64,000 nucleotides of DNA from Scilla litardierei. Lineage: Eukaryota; Streptophyta; Magnoliopsida; Asparagales; Asparagaceae. The position numbers were made by a program, and so were the translations under genes. This document shows positions 54,033-64,000 of the stretch, in pieces (positions within the stretch are counted from its first letter, which is position 1; each line of letters starts with the position of its first letter). The notes beneath the pieces were generated by a model. That model saw only the letters and a list, made by a program, of their open reading frames with translations. It was not told the origin of the DNA and made no database searches. The DNA lies in NCBI GenBank assembly GCA_030789695.1, contig CM061132.1:164635442-164699441 (forward strand), in the 5' to 3' direction.

Positions 54033-54235
54033 CGACCTGCGGCCCGAAGCCCGCAGGCCGGCCTGCGGGCCCCGGCCCGGAGGCCAAATTCATTTAAAAA
54101 AATAGAGATTTTTTCGGCATGCTGCCCGAAGCCCGCAGGCCGATTTCCCTATTGAAAACAAAACAAAAAAAAAGTTTTTGGCCTGCGGCCAGGCCGGCCT
54201 GCGGGCTTCGGCCCGCAGGCCAAATTCTCTACTCA
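54033..54235. repeat. Hairpin ladder in the element C leader
   Basis: Three palindromic blocks of GCCTGCGGGC/GGCCCGCAGGC type (about 54035-54083, 54117-54145, 54179-54225) separated by A-rich spacers. Same position and pattern as 32574-32768 in element B but with C/G in place of T/A at the variable stem pair. Confidence 0.88.
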
Positions 54236-54599
54236 AAAAAAAGAGGGTGAAGGGCAAAAAATAGTCCTTAAAAGGCAAATTTTTGGGCTAAAACCCAATT
54301 TTTTTTTAAAAGGGCGTCCAAGGGCAACTAAATTCGTGAAAAATCACGGTAAATTATAGGGCGATTACCTGGCATATTAGGGCTTTTGGGGATTTTTGGG
54401 GGATATTTGGGATGATTCAAAAGGAAAAACCATTTTCCTCCTTCAACGAAAATGTTTATTTTGGGCTCTTAATCAATTTGATTGATTAAACCCTAATTTA
54501 CTTCACAACCCATGCATCGTAATTTTTCTTTTACATGCTTTACGTCTCTGGCAAAATATGTGGATATTATATGCGTGATTGTGCATCATATTTAAAACT

Positions 54600-54687
54600 T
54601 AATAATTAGGAAGATCCTGCGACCGCTCTGCCGTTAGTCACCTAACCTAACGGTGCATGACGTTGCCCAGTGGTCCAATAATTATTA
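54600..54687 (+). promoter_or_regulatory. Conserved foldable leader module (copy C)
   Basis: Almost identical to the copies in elements A and B. It is 450 nt upstream of the gag ATG. Confidence 0.75.
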
Positions 54688-55137
54688 AGTGATTAAATAT
54701 TTTTATCCTCATGTGAATATAACTGCCTGTGATGTTTGAAAATGTTGATGATCACAATATTTCTGCATGAATTGCTAAATGTGGTTTTTGGATCGGCCGT
54801 TTAGTCCCACAGTTTTTTTCCCCGCAATTTTCTTTTATTTTTGAGAGAAATTGTAGTGAGCACTTTATGTAAATGTCAAAGAAAGAAGACCAACTTCCAT
54901 GGAGTCGGAGGCCACGCTTGAAGCTGGAGATCGCTTATGGGACCCACGGGGTTTCCAAAGTTGTATTTTTATTTTTAAAGCTGCAAATTTGTATAATTTG
55001 GACTGTGGACTTTTTGGACTCTTTCTTGTGGGACTGGCTGATCCACACATTTAGCCTTTCGTTAAATATTGCCTCCGCATGAAAATGTGTCTCTATGATT
55101 ATTATTAATTCATGCATGTTTGTGCTCTGCTAGATAA

Positions 55138-56300
55138 ATGGATAAAATTGCAAGCGTTAACTTCAAAGTGCTGGATGCATCAGGTAGAAACTATCTATGC
55201 TGGCAGCTAGATGTAAAGTTTCACCTGTGGGCTAAGTCCCTCATCACTGCTGTGACTGAAAAAGAAAATGTTAGCGATATAGAGAAGACGCAAGCCATCA
55301 TCTATATTCGCCGCCACGTGGACAAAACCTTAAAGGCTGAGTACCTTACGGTCGAAGATCCACTTGAACTATGGACCGCCCTTGAGGATAGGTATAAACA
55401 TCAGAAAGATGTTATACTCCCAAGGGCGAGATACGAGTGGGAGAACCTGAGACTGCAGGACTTTAAGTCCATTGCTGAGTACAACTCAGCACTTTTTAGC
55501 ATCACCTCACGCCTGAAGTTGTGTGGTGAAAAAGTCTCAGAAGATCGCATGCTGGAAAAGACGTATACGTCTTTCCATGAAAAGGATGCAATACTCATGC
55601 AGCAATACCGTGAACGTAAGTTCACCAAGTATTCAGAGCCGCTGTCATGTTTGCTCATGGCCGAGCAAAACAGTTATGAGGTTAAGCACCTTCTGCGCCC
55701 ACACAGCGCCACTGGACCGGGGTTAAGCACCTTCTGCGCTACCTCTCAGGGTCTACAGATTTGGGACTCTTCTACAAAAATGGAATATCCTCTACACTTG
55801 CAGGTTATGCTGATGCAGGCTACTTGTCTGATCCCCACAAAGCGAAGTCACAGACTGGGTACGTGTTTACCTACGGAGGGACAGCCATTTCCTGGAGATC
55901 CATCAAGCAAACCTTGACGGCTACCTCATCCAATCACTCTGAGATCATTGCCATCCATGAAGCAAGCAGAGAATGCGTTTGGCTACACTCAGTTGTCCAC
56001 CACATCCTGTCTACCACCGGACTGAAGACTGGAGATCTCGAACCTACTACAATGTTAGAGGACAATGCTGCTTGCATAGCTCAGTTACGAGGTGGCTTCA
56101 TCAAAGGTGACAGAACGAAGCACATTTTACCAAAGTTCTTCTGGACGCACGAGCTACAGAGAGATGGCAAGATCGACATCAGTCAAGTGCAATCATGTGA
56201 CAATTTGGCAGATTTGTTCACTAAAGCCCTTCCTACTGCCACTTTTAGGAAACTTGTACATAGGATTGGAATGAGACACCTAAGAGATCTGCAAGCGTGA
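55138..56300 (+). pseudogene. Gag fused out of frame to pol RNase H (deletion junction)
   Basis: From ATG 55138, about 180 codons are near-identical to element B gag up to SCLLMAEQN. Sequence then jumps to the RT/RNase H connection (AAGCACCTTCTGCGCTACCT) and continues in another frame with GLFYKNGISSTLAGYADAGY to LTKALPTATFRKLV and stop at 56300. Gag lacks its basic region and zinc knuckle, and RNase H has no start. The deletion removes protease, integrase and most of RT. Confidence 0.93.
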
Positions 56301-56515
56301 GGGCTTGTACAGATCAGGGGGAGTTTGGCAGAGTTTGTACTCTTTTTCCTTAACTATGGTTTCTCCCACTGGGTTTTCCATAGCTAAAGGTTTTAATGAG
56401 GCAAATCTCACCAACTCAGGATCCTGAAGTATCCACCCCATGTGAGACTCTCTTACGCTCGGAATCCTGAAGCATTCACGAGCAGAGTCCACACCTATGG
56501 CTGGATAAGGGGGAG
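56301..56515 (+). other. Post-pol block and polypurine tract of element C
   Basis: It contains TCTCCCACTGGGTTTTCC, GGTTTTAATGAGGCA and GGATCCTGAAGTATCCACC, then AAGGGGGA at 56507-56514 right before the 3' LTR. Confidence 0.8.
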
Positions 56516-56661
56516 TGTTGTGAACGGTTTTAAACCGGGTTGGTTGAGATTCTGGGCAATCCTAGAGATAGGCCCATATCTTTATAAACCCATTTTGTAT
56601 TCTCCCTTTTGCCTATAAATACAGAGTTGGGGGCTCCTCCCCAAACAGTTGATTCATAACA
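56516..56661 (+). repeat. 3' LTR of element C
   Basis: TGTTGTGAACGG...GATTCATAACA, followed by TSD AATAC. Confidence 0.95.
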
Positions 56662-56704
56662 AATACTAATTACTTGTATGTTTTATGTTTTTTTAAAACC
56701 GGGT

Positions 56705-57747
56705 TGTTACGGTCTGATGGCCGGCCCGGAAAATAAAGGCCCAAATAGTTGAAGCCCAAGCAAATAGCTCACCGGCCAGTCGAAACAAAAGTGAGCCCAA
56801 ATAAGAAGCCCGTCCGCTAGCAAGAAGCTCTTCCAGCCGAGCGAAAAGCCAGTCCGATAAATCGAGAGAGATGCTCGCCCAACTCGTCAAGCGGGAAGCT
56901 CGTCAACCAAGCGTAAAGATCGTCCAGCAACGGCGAAGCTCGCACTGCCGACCGAACCAAGGAGGTCGGACGGAGGAAGCTCGGGACGCCGATTTCAGAT
57001 ACCAAGCTCGACTCCTTCCAAGGGCGACCCTAGGCGACTTAGCAGGCAGAAATATCTATCCGACGAATGACGTAGGGCCACCTATGTCTCCAATTAATGC
57101 TGAAGGTTAAAAACGAGAACGGATGGCCGCCCATCGTGTCACCATTAATGCACAAATATCTCTGACATAGTGACGTAGGGTCACCTACACCTTCAATTAA
57201 TGCTCAATTAAGGCGGTGCGAGAATATCTCTGACATTCTCGCCGACCCATCGCATCCCTATTAATATGCCAGCTAAGCGACAGCCGGGCTCTAGCTAAGC
57301 AGAAGCGACAGCTGATTAGACGGCGCTCAACCGACTCTCCCCGCTATAAATACCCCCATCCAGCCATCGATAAGGGGTTGGTTAGTAGACATCTTAAACT
57401 CTCATTTATACACAAGGCTGGCTATCGTCCACATATCTGTGCCTTCCACGCAAGCTCGTTACATTTGGTCGCTCTACACTAAGATCAACCAGCTTGTCCC
57501 GACTCCTTCTAACAAGTCGCCTACTGACTTTACCATCGGAGAGGCCACTGGTTGACAGCCAACCCAGCCTTTCTGACGAGCTGCTCGTTGTGCAGGAAGC
57601 TCGACCATTCTCCCAAGCGGTCAGTGACCTTCGAGCGATTTTGAATCCGGCGTTTTAGCCTCTACTAAAATCCAATTAACATGTAATCATCGTATCCTTG
57701 ATTTCCAATATATAAATCTCATTGTTATGTGGATTTAACCCGCAACA
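56705..57747 (+). repeat. Solo LTR of a Ty3/gypsy element
   Basis: TGTTACGG...CCGCAACA (imperfect 8-bp terminal inverted repeat), 1.04 kb. It has a TATA box CTATAAATACCCCC (about 57344) and a 3' half organised like the LTR at 37962-38884: CTTTCTGACGAGCTGCTCGT and ..ACTTTACCATCGGAGAGGCC versus CTTCTGACGAGTTGTTCGT and CATCGGAGGGGC. No primer site or polypurine tract is present, and no TSD is seen. Confidence 0.8.
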
Positions 57748-58399
57748 CATGCATTTTGTAGTATTGGCCTTTGCCCCCACAGCCTACATGTTCTAAAGTT
57801 GCCTTCCTACCCCCCTCCAGCTCCAGTTTACATGGAGACGATCACGATAAAGTGAGGAGAAGCAAAAAAAGAGAGAAAAATTCGGGGATGCATGAAGTAT
57901 TGAAGCAACTAAGGTTGCTCGTGTGTAGTGTAATCAAATTATGTACATGCATCATATCAACTGAGCTTACAATTTAATACATGTCCTTTTATTAGTTTGC
58001 CATATCTTAAAACTGAAAGAAGAAAAAATTGTTTAGGTTTTAATCTTCACATTTTAGAGGGAAAGCCTACAGTACTTTGCCCTACAACAAAATCTAGCCG
58101 CCTAAAGCTTGTATACATACCTCAATCTTAAACATATATGAAGAAATAGGCATTAGCGACTGGGGGCGGTTTGGTTGCTGTAAGGTTACATCTTACAAAC
58201 TTAAGAGAGACGGACTGTTCGAAAATATGATTAAAAAGTGGGGGAAAGGAAATAATCTTCGAGTTCAGAGATTATGTGTGATACAACCATTTTGACCGGG
58301 TCCAGAGGAGCCAAGTCAACCACGACTAGTCAACCAACCTGCTATGGCCTTGGGCTTTGGCCCACGGGTGGGTCGCGTGATTGACCGCGAAACGTGCAC
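57748..58399. other. Spacer, no feature recognised
   Basis: AT-rich with short ORFs. The end of the minus-strand LTR that follows may extend into it. Confidence 0.4.
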
Positions 58400-59188
58400 A
58401 ATCAAAGTAGGATGCACATGCTCACCTCCCAAGAGTAGGAGTGTCAATGCAATATAATCCTGGTGTGTACGGGGTCGAATCCACAGAGACAATTCGTTTC
58501 ACGTTCACAATCTCAATTGGTTAAGGAAATGCTAAAGATGTTGGTACAACCAACTAAACTAACACGTGCGATGAGTGGAAGTGTGGAGTGAGACAATCGA
58601 GCCAAGCCAAAGGTAGGTATGGTGGAGACCAAAGTAGGGAGCTAGTCAAGCAAGGAGAAGTGTGTGGAATGGGATGTCATTAGGGTTGTGAGTTGAGTAG
58701 CAATCGGTTCATTCCAAATGAATCAACCCTCGCATCCATTTCAAGGTATGCGGGGTTGTGCACATAGGTAATGTCCTTAAGGCACACCGCTGTTCTACGA
58801 CCCCACCAAGAGTAATGCACGATTCATTCGTGTGTTGATTAGTGGGTTGGAATCCCTAACTTAAGCTCGTGAGTCAATCCTTGCATCCGTGTCAACAGGG
58901 TGCAAGGATGGTGCACGTAGGTGTGACCCTTAAGGTACACCACCGTTCTACGGCCCCGCCAAGAGTGGTGCACAACTCAATTAACCCTAGGGCACAACCC
59001 ATCAATCAACACTATTAGCACCCATCTCTAGGTATACTAATCCAATTAAATGCTAGGAATGAGCAATTAATAATCAACCGCACAAGCACTAATTAGCCCA
59101 ATTCACACACAAATGGCTCTAGGCCTTCATAATCAAAACAGGATAATAACCATTCAAAATGGAAACACAAATCTTTATTACAAGCTAT

Positions 59189-60435
59189 TGCAGGCTAGAA
59201 CACGCATACAATGAATTTGTATTAGGGGAAACCAAGGGCATTGTGGTTATGTTGATGAAGGGATTAGGGTAGGCTATTTGATAGGTGATTAGAGGGGTGA
59301 TGAGGCTAAGCTTGTCGTTGAGGCTGACCACGAAGTCGAATCCAACAGGATGTGGTTGAGGAAGATCGGGCTACCGGAGCTGAAGGTGAACACAAGCCGG
59401 GGGACGAGCTATCCTGCGCAATGAGCAACTCGTCAGAAAGGCCGGGTTGGGGTCCAACCCTTAGCCTCTCTGATGCCTAAGTCAGTAATAGGACTTAAAG
59501 CGGGGGCTAGGCACGCGGGTCGGACTGAGAAGTGAGCCGGCCACGCGTGACGAGCTATGAGTGGAAGAACAAAGATGTGGACGACCTTTGCTCTTGTGTG
59601 TGAGTAAGAAGATTGAGAGTGAATTTTCTAAACCCCTCACCGTAAGGAGTGAGGGGGTATTTATACCTGATGGGAGGTGGTTCGGTGGGGCTGACCTGGC
59701 AAGCTGACCCGACGTGCTGAGCTGGCCCTGCTGTCAGCGGAAGCTTCGGACGAGGATGTCAGGAATAGGAGTGCCAGCCACGCTTTTGTCACACGGTGTA
59801 GCGGTCAGAGGCGCTTTTGTCACACGGCGCAGCGGTCAGTGGCGCTTTTGTCAGGGTGTCAGGTCCGAAAGCATTAAGCGTCAGGGGGCGCAGCAGCCAG
59901 GTGGTGCTTTGTCAGGCGGTCGGGCGGCGTTAGTGTCAGTTATGTCCTTGTACTAGGTTGTTTGTTATGGACGATGAGCCAAGGGTCCGGCGGAGCGCCT
60001 CCTAGTGGCAAGGCCCCCTGATGATCCTCTGGGCCGACCGGGGCAGCGGACGTGTGACCCGGCCGCGCCTTCTCGGCCTAGGATCTTGGATTGCCTCGAG
60101 TGCACCGTTCCCTGCGGACCGAGTGAAAGCGGTTAAGTGCCTCTGCCAGGGGGGCAAGGCGAGGTGCGCCCATCTCCCTTCCGTCCTGGGCTTTCGTGTC
60201 GGATGTCGCCCCACAAGCCTTTAAAGCTCAGGCGTGAGACGCCCCGTCATTGGGCGGGCCATCCGTTCGGGAGGAGCGTGCCTACGGTGCATTTCGGTAG
60301 TTCATGGCGGAAGGTCGGACTATCACGATCTTCAGGTCGTTACAGGTTGGCTGTCCGTTCGGGAGGGGCGAGCCAGTGAGGAATATTAGTGGTTCCAGGG
60401 AGAAGCCGGATTCCTGCGATCTTTAGGTCGTAACA
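59189..60435 (-). repeat. Solo LTR related to the 12-kb gypsy element, nested
   Basis: On the minus strand it opens TGTTACGACCTAAAGATCG like the LTRs at 37962 and 49364. It shares TATAAATACCCCC, GCTCGTCACGCGTGGCCGG, CTGACTTAGGCATC and AATACAAATTCATTGTA, and ends GCCTGCA. An 8-bp direct repeat CAAGCTAT abuts both ends (59181-59188 and 60436-60443). Confidence 0.88.
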
Positions 60436-60854
60436 CAAGCTATTAAGCAAACAATTATCACATGATTCTCACCATCATTCAACAATCATTTACAAATTGA
60501 GAAATACAAAGCAATAAAGCCAAATGTTACAAGAGAGGGAAGAGATCACCAATAGAAGCCCTGGAAATGCAGGCTCTCCCCTTCCTTGAAGCTCCTCCAA
60601 GCTTTCCTAGCCTCCAATGGCTCCAACCCTAGCCCTAGCTCTTGGGGAAGAAGATGGGGGTCTAAAACCCCCAATGGAACAGTAAAAACGAGCCTGACCG
60701 AATCCCCCTTAAGGCATCAGAGTTTAGGGGTTTTTAAACCCCTAGGACATTGCATCCTAACCCTCCAATGAAGCATCCAACAGTTCACATCGACTGGGGA
60801 GAAATCGGTTTAAGAAAAACACGTTTCTCGTAAACCAGATCCGCCAGGAAAAAC

Positions 60855-61190
60855 CCGCAACAAGCGACTGCTGAACAAACGTCAATCGCCTGTCATTGGT
60901 CAGGCAGCGTAGCTTCCAACGGAGGGGCAGGTTGCTGTCTTGAAAATCACAGTCGACTGTGCATGAGATAGGTGACTGTCTTTTGTGCTTCAGTCGCCTG
61001 CTAAAGAAACTTCAAATCGACAGAGAGTTAGATTTCCTTCGCCCTTCAAGAGGAGATGAAACAGTCGACTGCATAGTGGTACAGCCGACTGTCAATGCTT
61101 CTGCAGGCGACTGTGTTGCACGTTGGCTTGCTCCAGGCGACTGTCGAGATAACATGCGACTGTCGTTGTAAGGACAGTCGATTGTCCTGG
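60855..61190. repeat. Cluster of CGACTG-type motifs in the minus-strand LTR
   Basis: About a dozen copies of (A/G)(G/T)(T/G/C)CG(A/C)CTG(T/C), often palindromic CAGTCGACTG, irregularly spaced over ~330 bp in the U3 part of the LTR. Confidence 0.85.
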
Positions 61191-61439
61191 CCCCATGTTC
61201 ACTTCTTAATTACTTGATTTTTTCCCCTTCGGGACTCCCGAAAAATCCAGAAAAATATGTGAAAATACAATTCATGTTTATAAAGCTTTGGAGAGTGAAA
61301 TTGTGCTGAAATAAAATCATATGATCAAAAGATGATGAATTTGTGTAAATATAGTTAAGTGAGCATGATTCAATGAGTTTTATGCACAAGATGGGTGTAG
61401 TTAGGGGGTTTAAATATATACTTTTCACTACGAATCACA

Positions 61440-62230
61440 CCCCCAACTAGCATTTTGCTAGTCTCTAGCAAAACAAGCGATAAATTCGGATTAAAGTGAA
61501 AACATGCACCAAGTTTAAGATATCATCATGATATACCAAAAATATTATTTCCAATTGATTTCAAAGCGAATATACACAATGTATAAAAGTAAACAATAAA
61601 TGATATTCTCTTCAATCCAAGTCTAAGAAAAGTAAGGAAATAAGCACGTATCACATCCTTTGGGAAGCTGCGCATATGGTAAAATTTTCAATTTTCATGG
61701 AAATGGCCAAAACCAAAAGAAATTCCTTCTAAGTTGTGGGAGATGAGATTGCATCATTCATGAAGCTTATTCTGTTATCTATTGATTCAATTTTCTTTTT
61801 CTTTTCATTTTCTCTCTTTTTTGTATTCTTTTTGTTTTAGTATGTTTATGTTTTGCATTCACGCAATAATGCTATGAAATGCAAACACGGCCACATTTGT
61901 ATACACGCGATAACGCTATATAGGCAAATGGATGGAATGATCCCCTAAATCTCATCTTTGGCGTCCTCCCCAATGTTTCGTGGGGCACCGGCTACTCAAT
62001 TGATTAGAAAAAACCATTCACTTATGTTAATTCTATTTCTCATTCTAACATGAATTATCAACTCATCCACCCACTCCTCAAGAGGAAAAGAAAACATACA
62101 CCAATGGCCATATCCAATCCAACCAAAAATTAAGCCATTCATCCCAAATCATGCAATTACTTACACCAAACTATTCCCGAATTATTTCAAAGAGAGCATC
62201 AAAATATAGAAAATCGTTTCATACATGGCA
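61440..62230 (-). other. Internal 3' untranslated region of the minus-strand gypsy element
   Basis: Minus-strand reading ends ..GCAAAATGCTAGTTGGGGG directly before the LTR start, a polypurine tract. The rest (T-rich, with GCGTTATCGCGTG) has no coding sequence. It is cut at about 62230 by the plus-strand LTR. Confidence 0.55.
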
Positions 62231-63822
62231 TATGATTCGGAGCGAAAAGTGTATATTTATACCCCCTAACTACCCCCATTTTGTGCTAAAGATTAGGCTT
62301 AATCTTGTCCTTTTGTGTGAATTTCACTTTATGTTTCATTTTAGGGCTTACTCTCATTCTTGACACAAAATAGAGATTTTACCGCCTTTATTGGCTTCCT
62401 AATATTTTTCAGTTGCTCCTGGTATTATTGTGATCATATTGACAAATTTTGAGAATTATTTGAGCAATTCGTTATTTTATATGATTTTTGGAAGTCAATA
62501 TTGTGTAATATAAGTCATTATATTCATTTTCACATCAAATGGACTAATTTCCACTTCTCCTATTTTTCAAGTACTCCTGGGAGTCTTGGAGATTTTTCAG
62601 AATTTTCTGAGATTTTTCTGAGATTTCTAAGTATTTTTGGGGGATTTATTGGAGCTATGAAGCAATTTTGAGGAGTTTCTGGAATTTAAAAAACAAAAAA
62701 CAAAAAAATACATTAAAAGGCCCGCAGGCCGGTGGCCTGCTCAGCGAGCGGGCCGCTGCAAGTTTTAAAAATATATATAATAAAAAAACCCTGAGCGGGC
62801 CGGCCCGCGGCCCGCTCATTTCTGGTGCCGCTTGATCATTTAAAAAAGAATATATAAAAAACGGGGACGCGTCCGTGCGTGCAAAATGAAAGCGGGGGCG
62901 GGCAGCGGGCGCCCGCCCCCCATGGACCCGACCCGATAGCTGGGTTTTTTTGCTACTGTGCGAAAATCAGAAGGAGCTTGGTTTTCTTTGCGTTTTTTTG
63001 GCGATTTTTAGGGTTTGGGAGTGCTCTTCTTCCCCAAATCTTGGTCTAGGGCTTGGAGGCCATTGGATGATGGAGAAGCTTGGTGGAGAGGCAAATTGGT
63101 AGAGCGAAGCTCATTTGGGGAGATCTTGGGTGAAAAATTTACTCTTCCCCTTTGTATTTTGCACTTCTCATTTTGTAATGAATTTGTGATGAATTTGTTT
63201 ATAAATTTCATCTTGTTTAGTATGATTGAGTAGTGTGATTGGTGTGGGTTGTGACTCATTGAGATTGGTTGTTAATTATAGTTCTAATTGCCTCTTGCAC
63301 AATTTCATGTTAATGTTGGATGATTATTAGGGCACAATTTGATTGGTTAAGACCCGAGAGGGCACAATTTGAGAAAATACCATGCTCATATTTGATTAGT
63401 GCTACGATGATACATCCATCCATATTGCAAATTATTGTGTTCTTGAATGCTAAATTTTTCGATTGAGTGTCCTTAGCTGGATAATCAATTGAGTTATATG
63501 CGGGTAATTAGAGCTTAATTAACACCAATTCCAGTGAACCCACTACCCATGCTCTCTCGCCTTGCCATCCTAAATCCCATTTGGCTCTCTAACCCTACCC
63601 ACTTAGGATAGGATTTTTGATTTCAATACACATTTTCCGACACTTCCATCACCGTTAGCGAGTTAGTTGTAACATGCTTTATCTTTCTTTATCGATCAAT
63701 TTTGTGAATATAGAACGACTTGTCCCTGTGATCCGACCCGGTACTCACCGGTTATTTTTATTGCATTAACACTCCTACGCTTGGGAGTGGAAGACGTGCT
63801 CCGTGCGCGTCCTTCCGTCACA
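62231..63822 (+). repeat. 5' LTR of a plus-strand gypsy (Athila-like) element
   Basis: It starts near ATGATTCGGAGCGAAAAGTG (matching the minus LTR start) and ends CTTCCGTCACA just before a primer site. It contains palindromic GGCCCGCAGGCC/GCGGGCCGGCCCGC near 62720-62815 and ACTTGTCCCTGTGATCCGAC near its 3' end, shared with the inverted copy. The left boundary is uncertain by a few bases. Confidence 0.7.
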
Positions 63823-63828
63823 ACCAAT

Positions 63829-63847
63829 TGGCACCATTGTCGGGGAC
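63829..63847 (+). other. Primer-binding site, tRNA-Asp-like (Athila type)
   Basis: TGGCACCATTGTCGGGGAC resembles the TGGCGCCGTTGCCGGGGA site of plant Athila/Tat elements, with 3 changes. Confidence 0.75.
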
Positions 63848-63988
63848 AACGGTTTCTATTATTAGCAATTTTTGATTGATTTTGAAAGCTTTAGTATGAT
63901 ACTTCTATCTCTTCGTTTTATTTTTTTTCCTCTTATTGAGTCGTTTGGTTGTTTATTTTCCTTTTCTTGAGAATTTTTTTTTAAAAAC

Positions 63989-64000
63989 ATGGCATCAACT
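63989..64000 (+). CDS. Possible gag start of the plus-strand gypsy element, cut by the window end
   Basis: ATGGCATCAACT (Met-Ala-Ser-Thr) lies 140 nt after the primer site. Only four codons are visible, so this is a positional guess. Confidence 0.3.

Larger units (their letters stand above)
52785..56661 (+). mobile_element. Copia short-LTR element C, internal deletion derivative
   Basis: 146-bp LTRs (52785-52930 and 56516-56661, about 6 differences) with perfect TSD AATAC (52780-52784 and 56662-56666). The leader is complete: primer site, two GC arrays, hairpin ladder, conserved module. Gag is then fused to the end of RNase H by a deletion of about 3 kb. The result is a 3.9-kb non-autonomous element that keeps both ends and the full leader. 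Confidence 0.95.
58400..61439 (-). repeat. 3' LTR of a minus-strand gypsy (Athila-like) element, with a nested solo LTR
   Basis: Reading the minus strand, it starts TGTGATTCGTAGTGAAAAGT at 61439 after a GGGGG tract, and continues ..CCCCCTAACTAC. Near its end are GTCTCTGTGGATTCGACCCC (about 58472-58491) and ATTGCATTGACACTCCTACT (about 58438-58457), which match the plus-strand LTR at 62231-63822. The distal boundary is approximate, and no primer site is visible beyond it. A 1.25-kb solo LTR lies within it at 59189-60435. Confidence 0.7.

Noticed and set aside
53174..54105. ORFs in the element C leader
   Set aside because: Same cause: GC homopolymer array, no conserved protein motif, different frames in element B.

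Overview
The window is nuclear DNA of a flowering plant with a repeat-rich genome. It holds two ordinary plant genes (one with split exons and introns of several kb) in a mass of nested LTR retrotransposons, solo LTRs, Helitrons and MITEs. I cannot name the species.

Layout. (1) 1-3291: 3' part of a Ty1/copia element with an intact pol frame, sitting in or beside an upstream SOQ1 intron. (2) 4290-15503: the last three coding exons of a SOQ1-like gene (chloroplast HAD/thioredoxin/NHL protein), with introns of 6.9 and 3.8 kb. The first intron carries a degenerate LTR element whose 3' LTR is split by a Helitron and two Micron-like foldback elements in (TA)n. The second carries a 2.6-kb gag-only Ty3/gypsy element (TR-GAG type). 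(3) 18726-25604, 26728-33753 (minus strand) and 52785-56661: three members of one copia group with very short LTRs (about 113-147 bp), a shared unusual primer-binding site, a GC-rich repeat array in the untranslated leader, and a conserved, foldable 88-nt module before gag. One is a relic, one is nearly intact (a single in-frame stop in pol), and one is a gag/RNase H deletion derivative. (4) 33956-34202: hAT-like MITE. (5) 35837-36409: intact single-exon atypical bHLH gene of the AIF/bHLH147-150 group, with an ACGT/G-box-rich upstream region. (6) 37962-50312: a young 12.35-kb Ty3/gypsy element with a perfect TSD. It has gag and protease but no reverse transcriptase or integrase, and carries 4.5 kb of higher-order satellite-like repeats. 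(7) 50.6-51.2 kb: two Helitron ends joined head to tail. (8) 56705-64000: a gypsy solo LTR, then two related gypsy LTRs in opposite orientation (the minus one holding a further solo LTR), with a new element's primer site and gag start at the window edge.

The host genes are SOQ1 (photoprotection, thylakoid) and the bHLH regulator (growth control). The other coding sequence is retroelement gag/pol. The most unusual signal is the repeated appearance of GC-rich, hairpin-forming arrays in untranslated parts of unrelated elements, with a conserved leader module in the short-LTR copia group.
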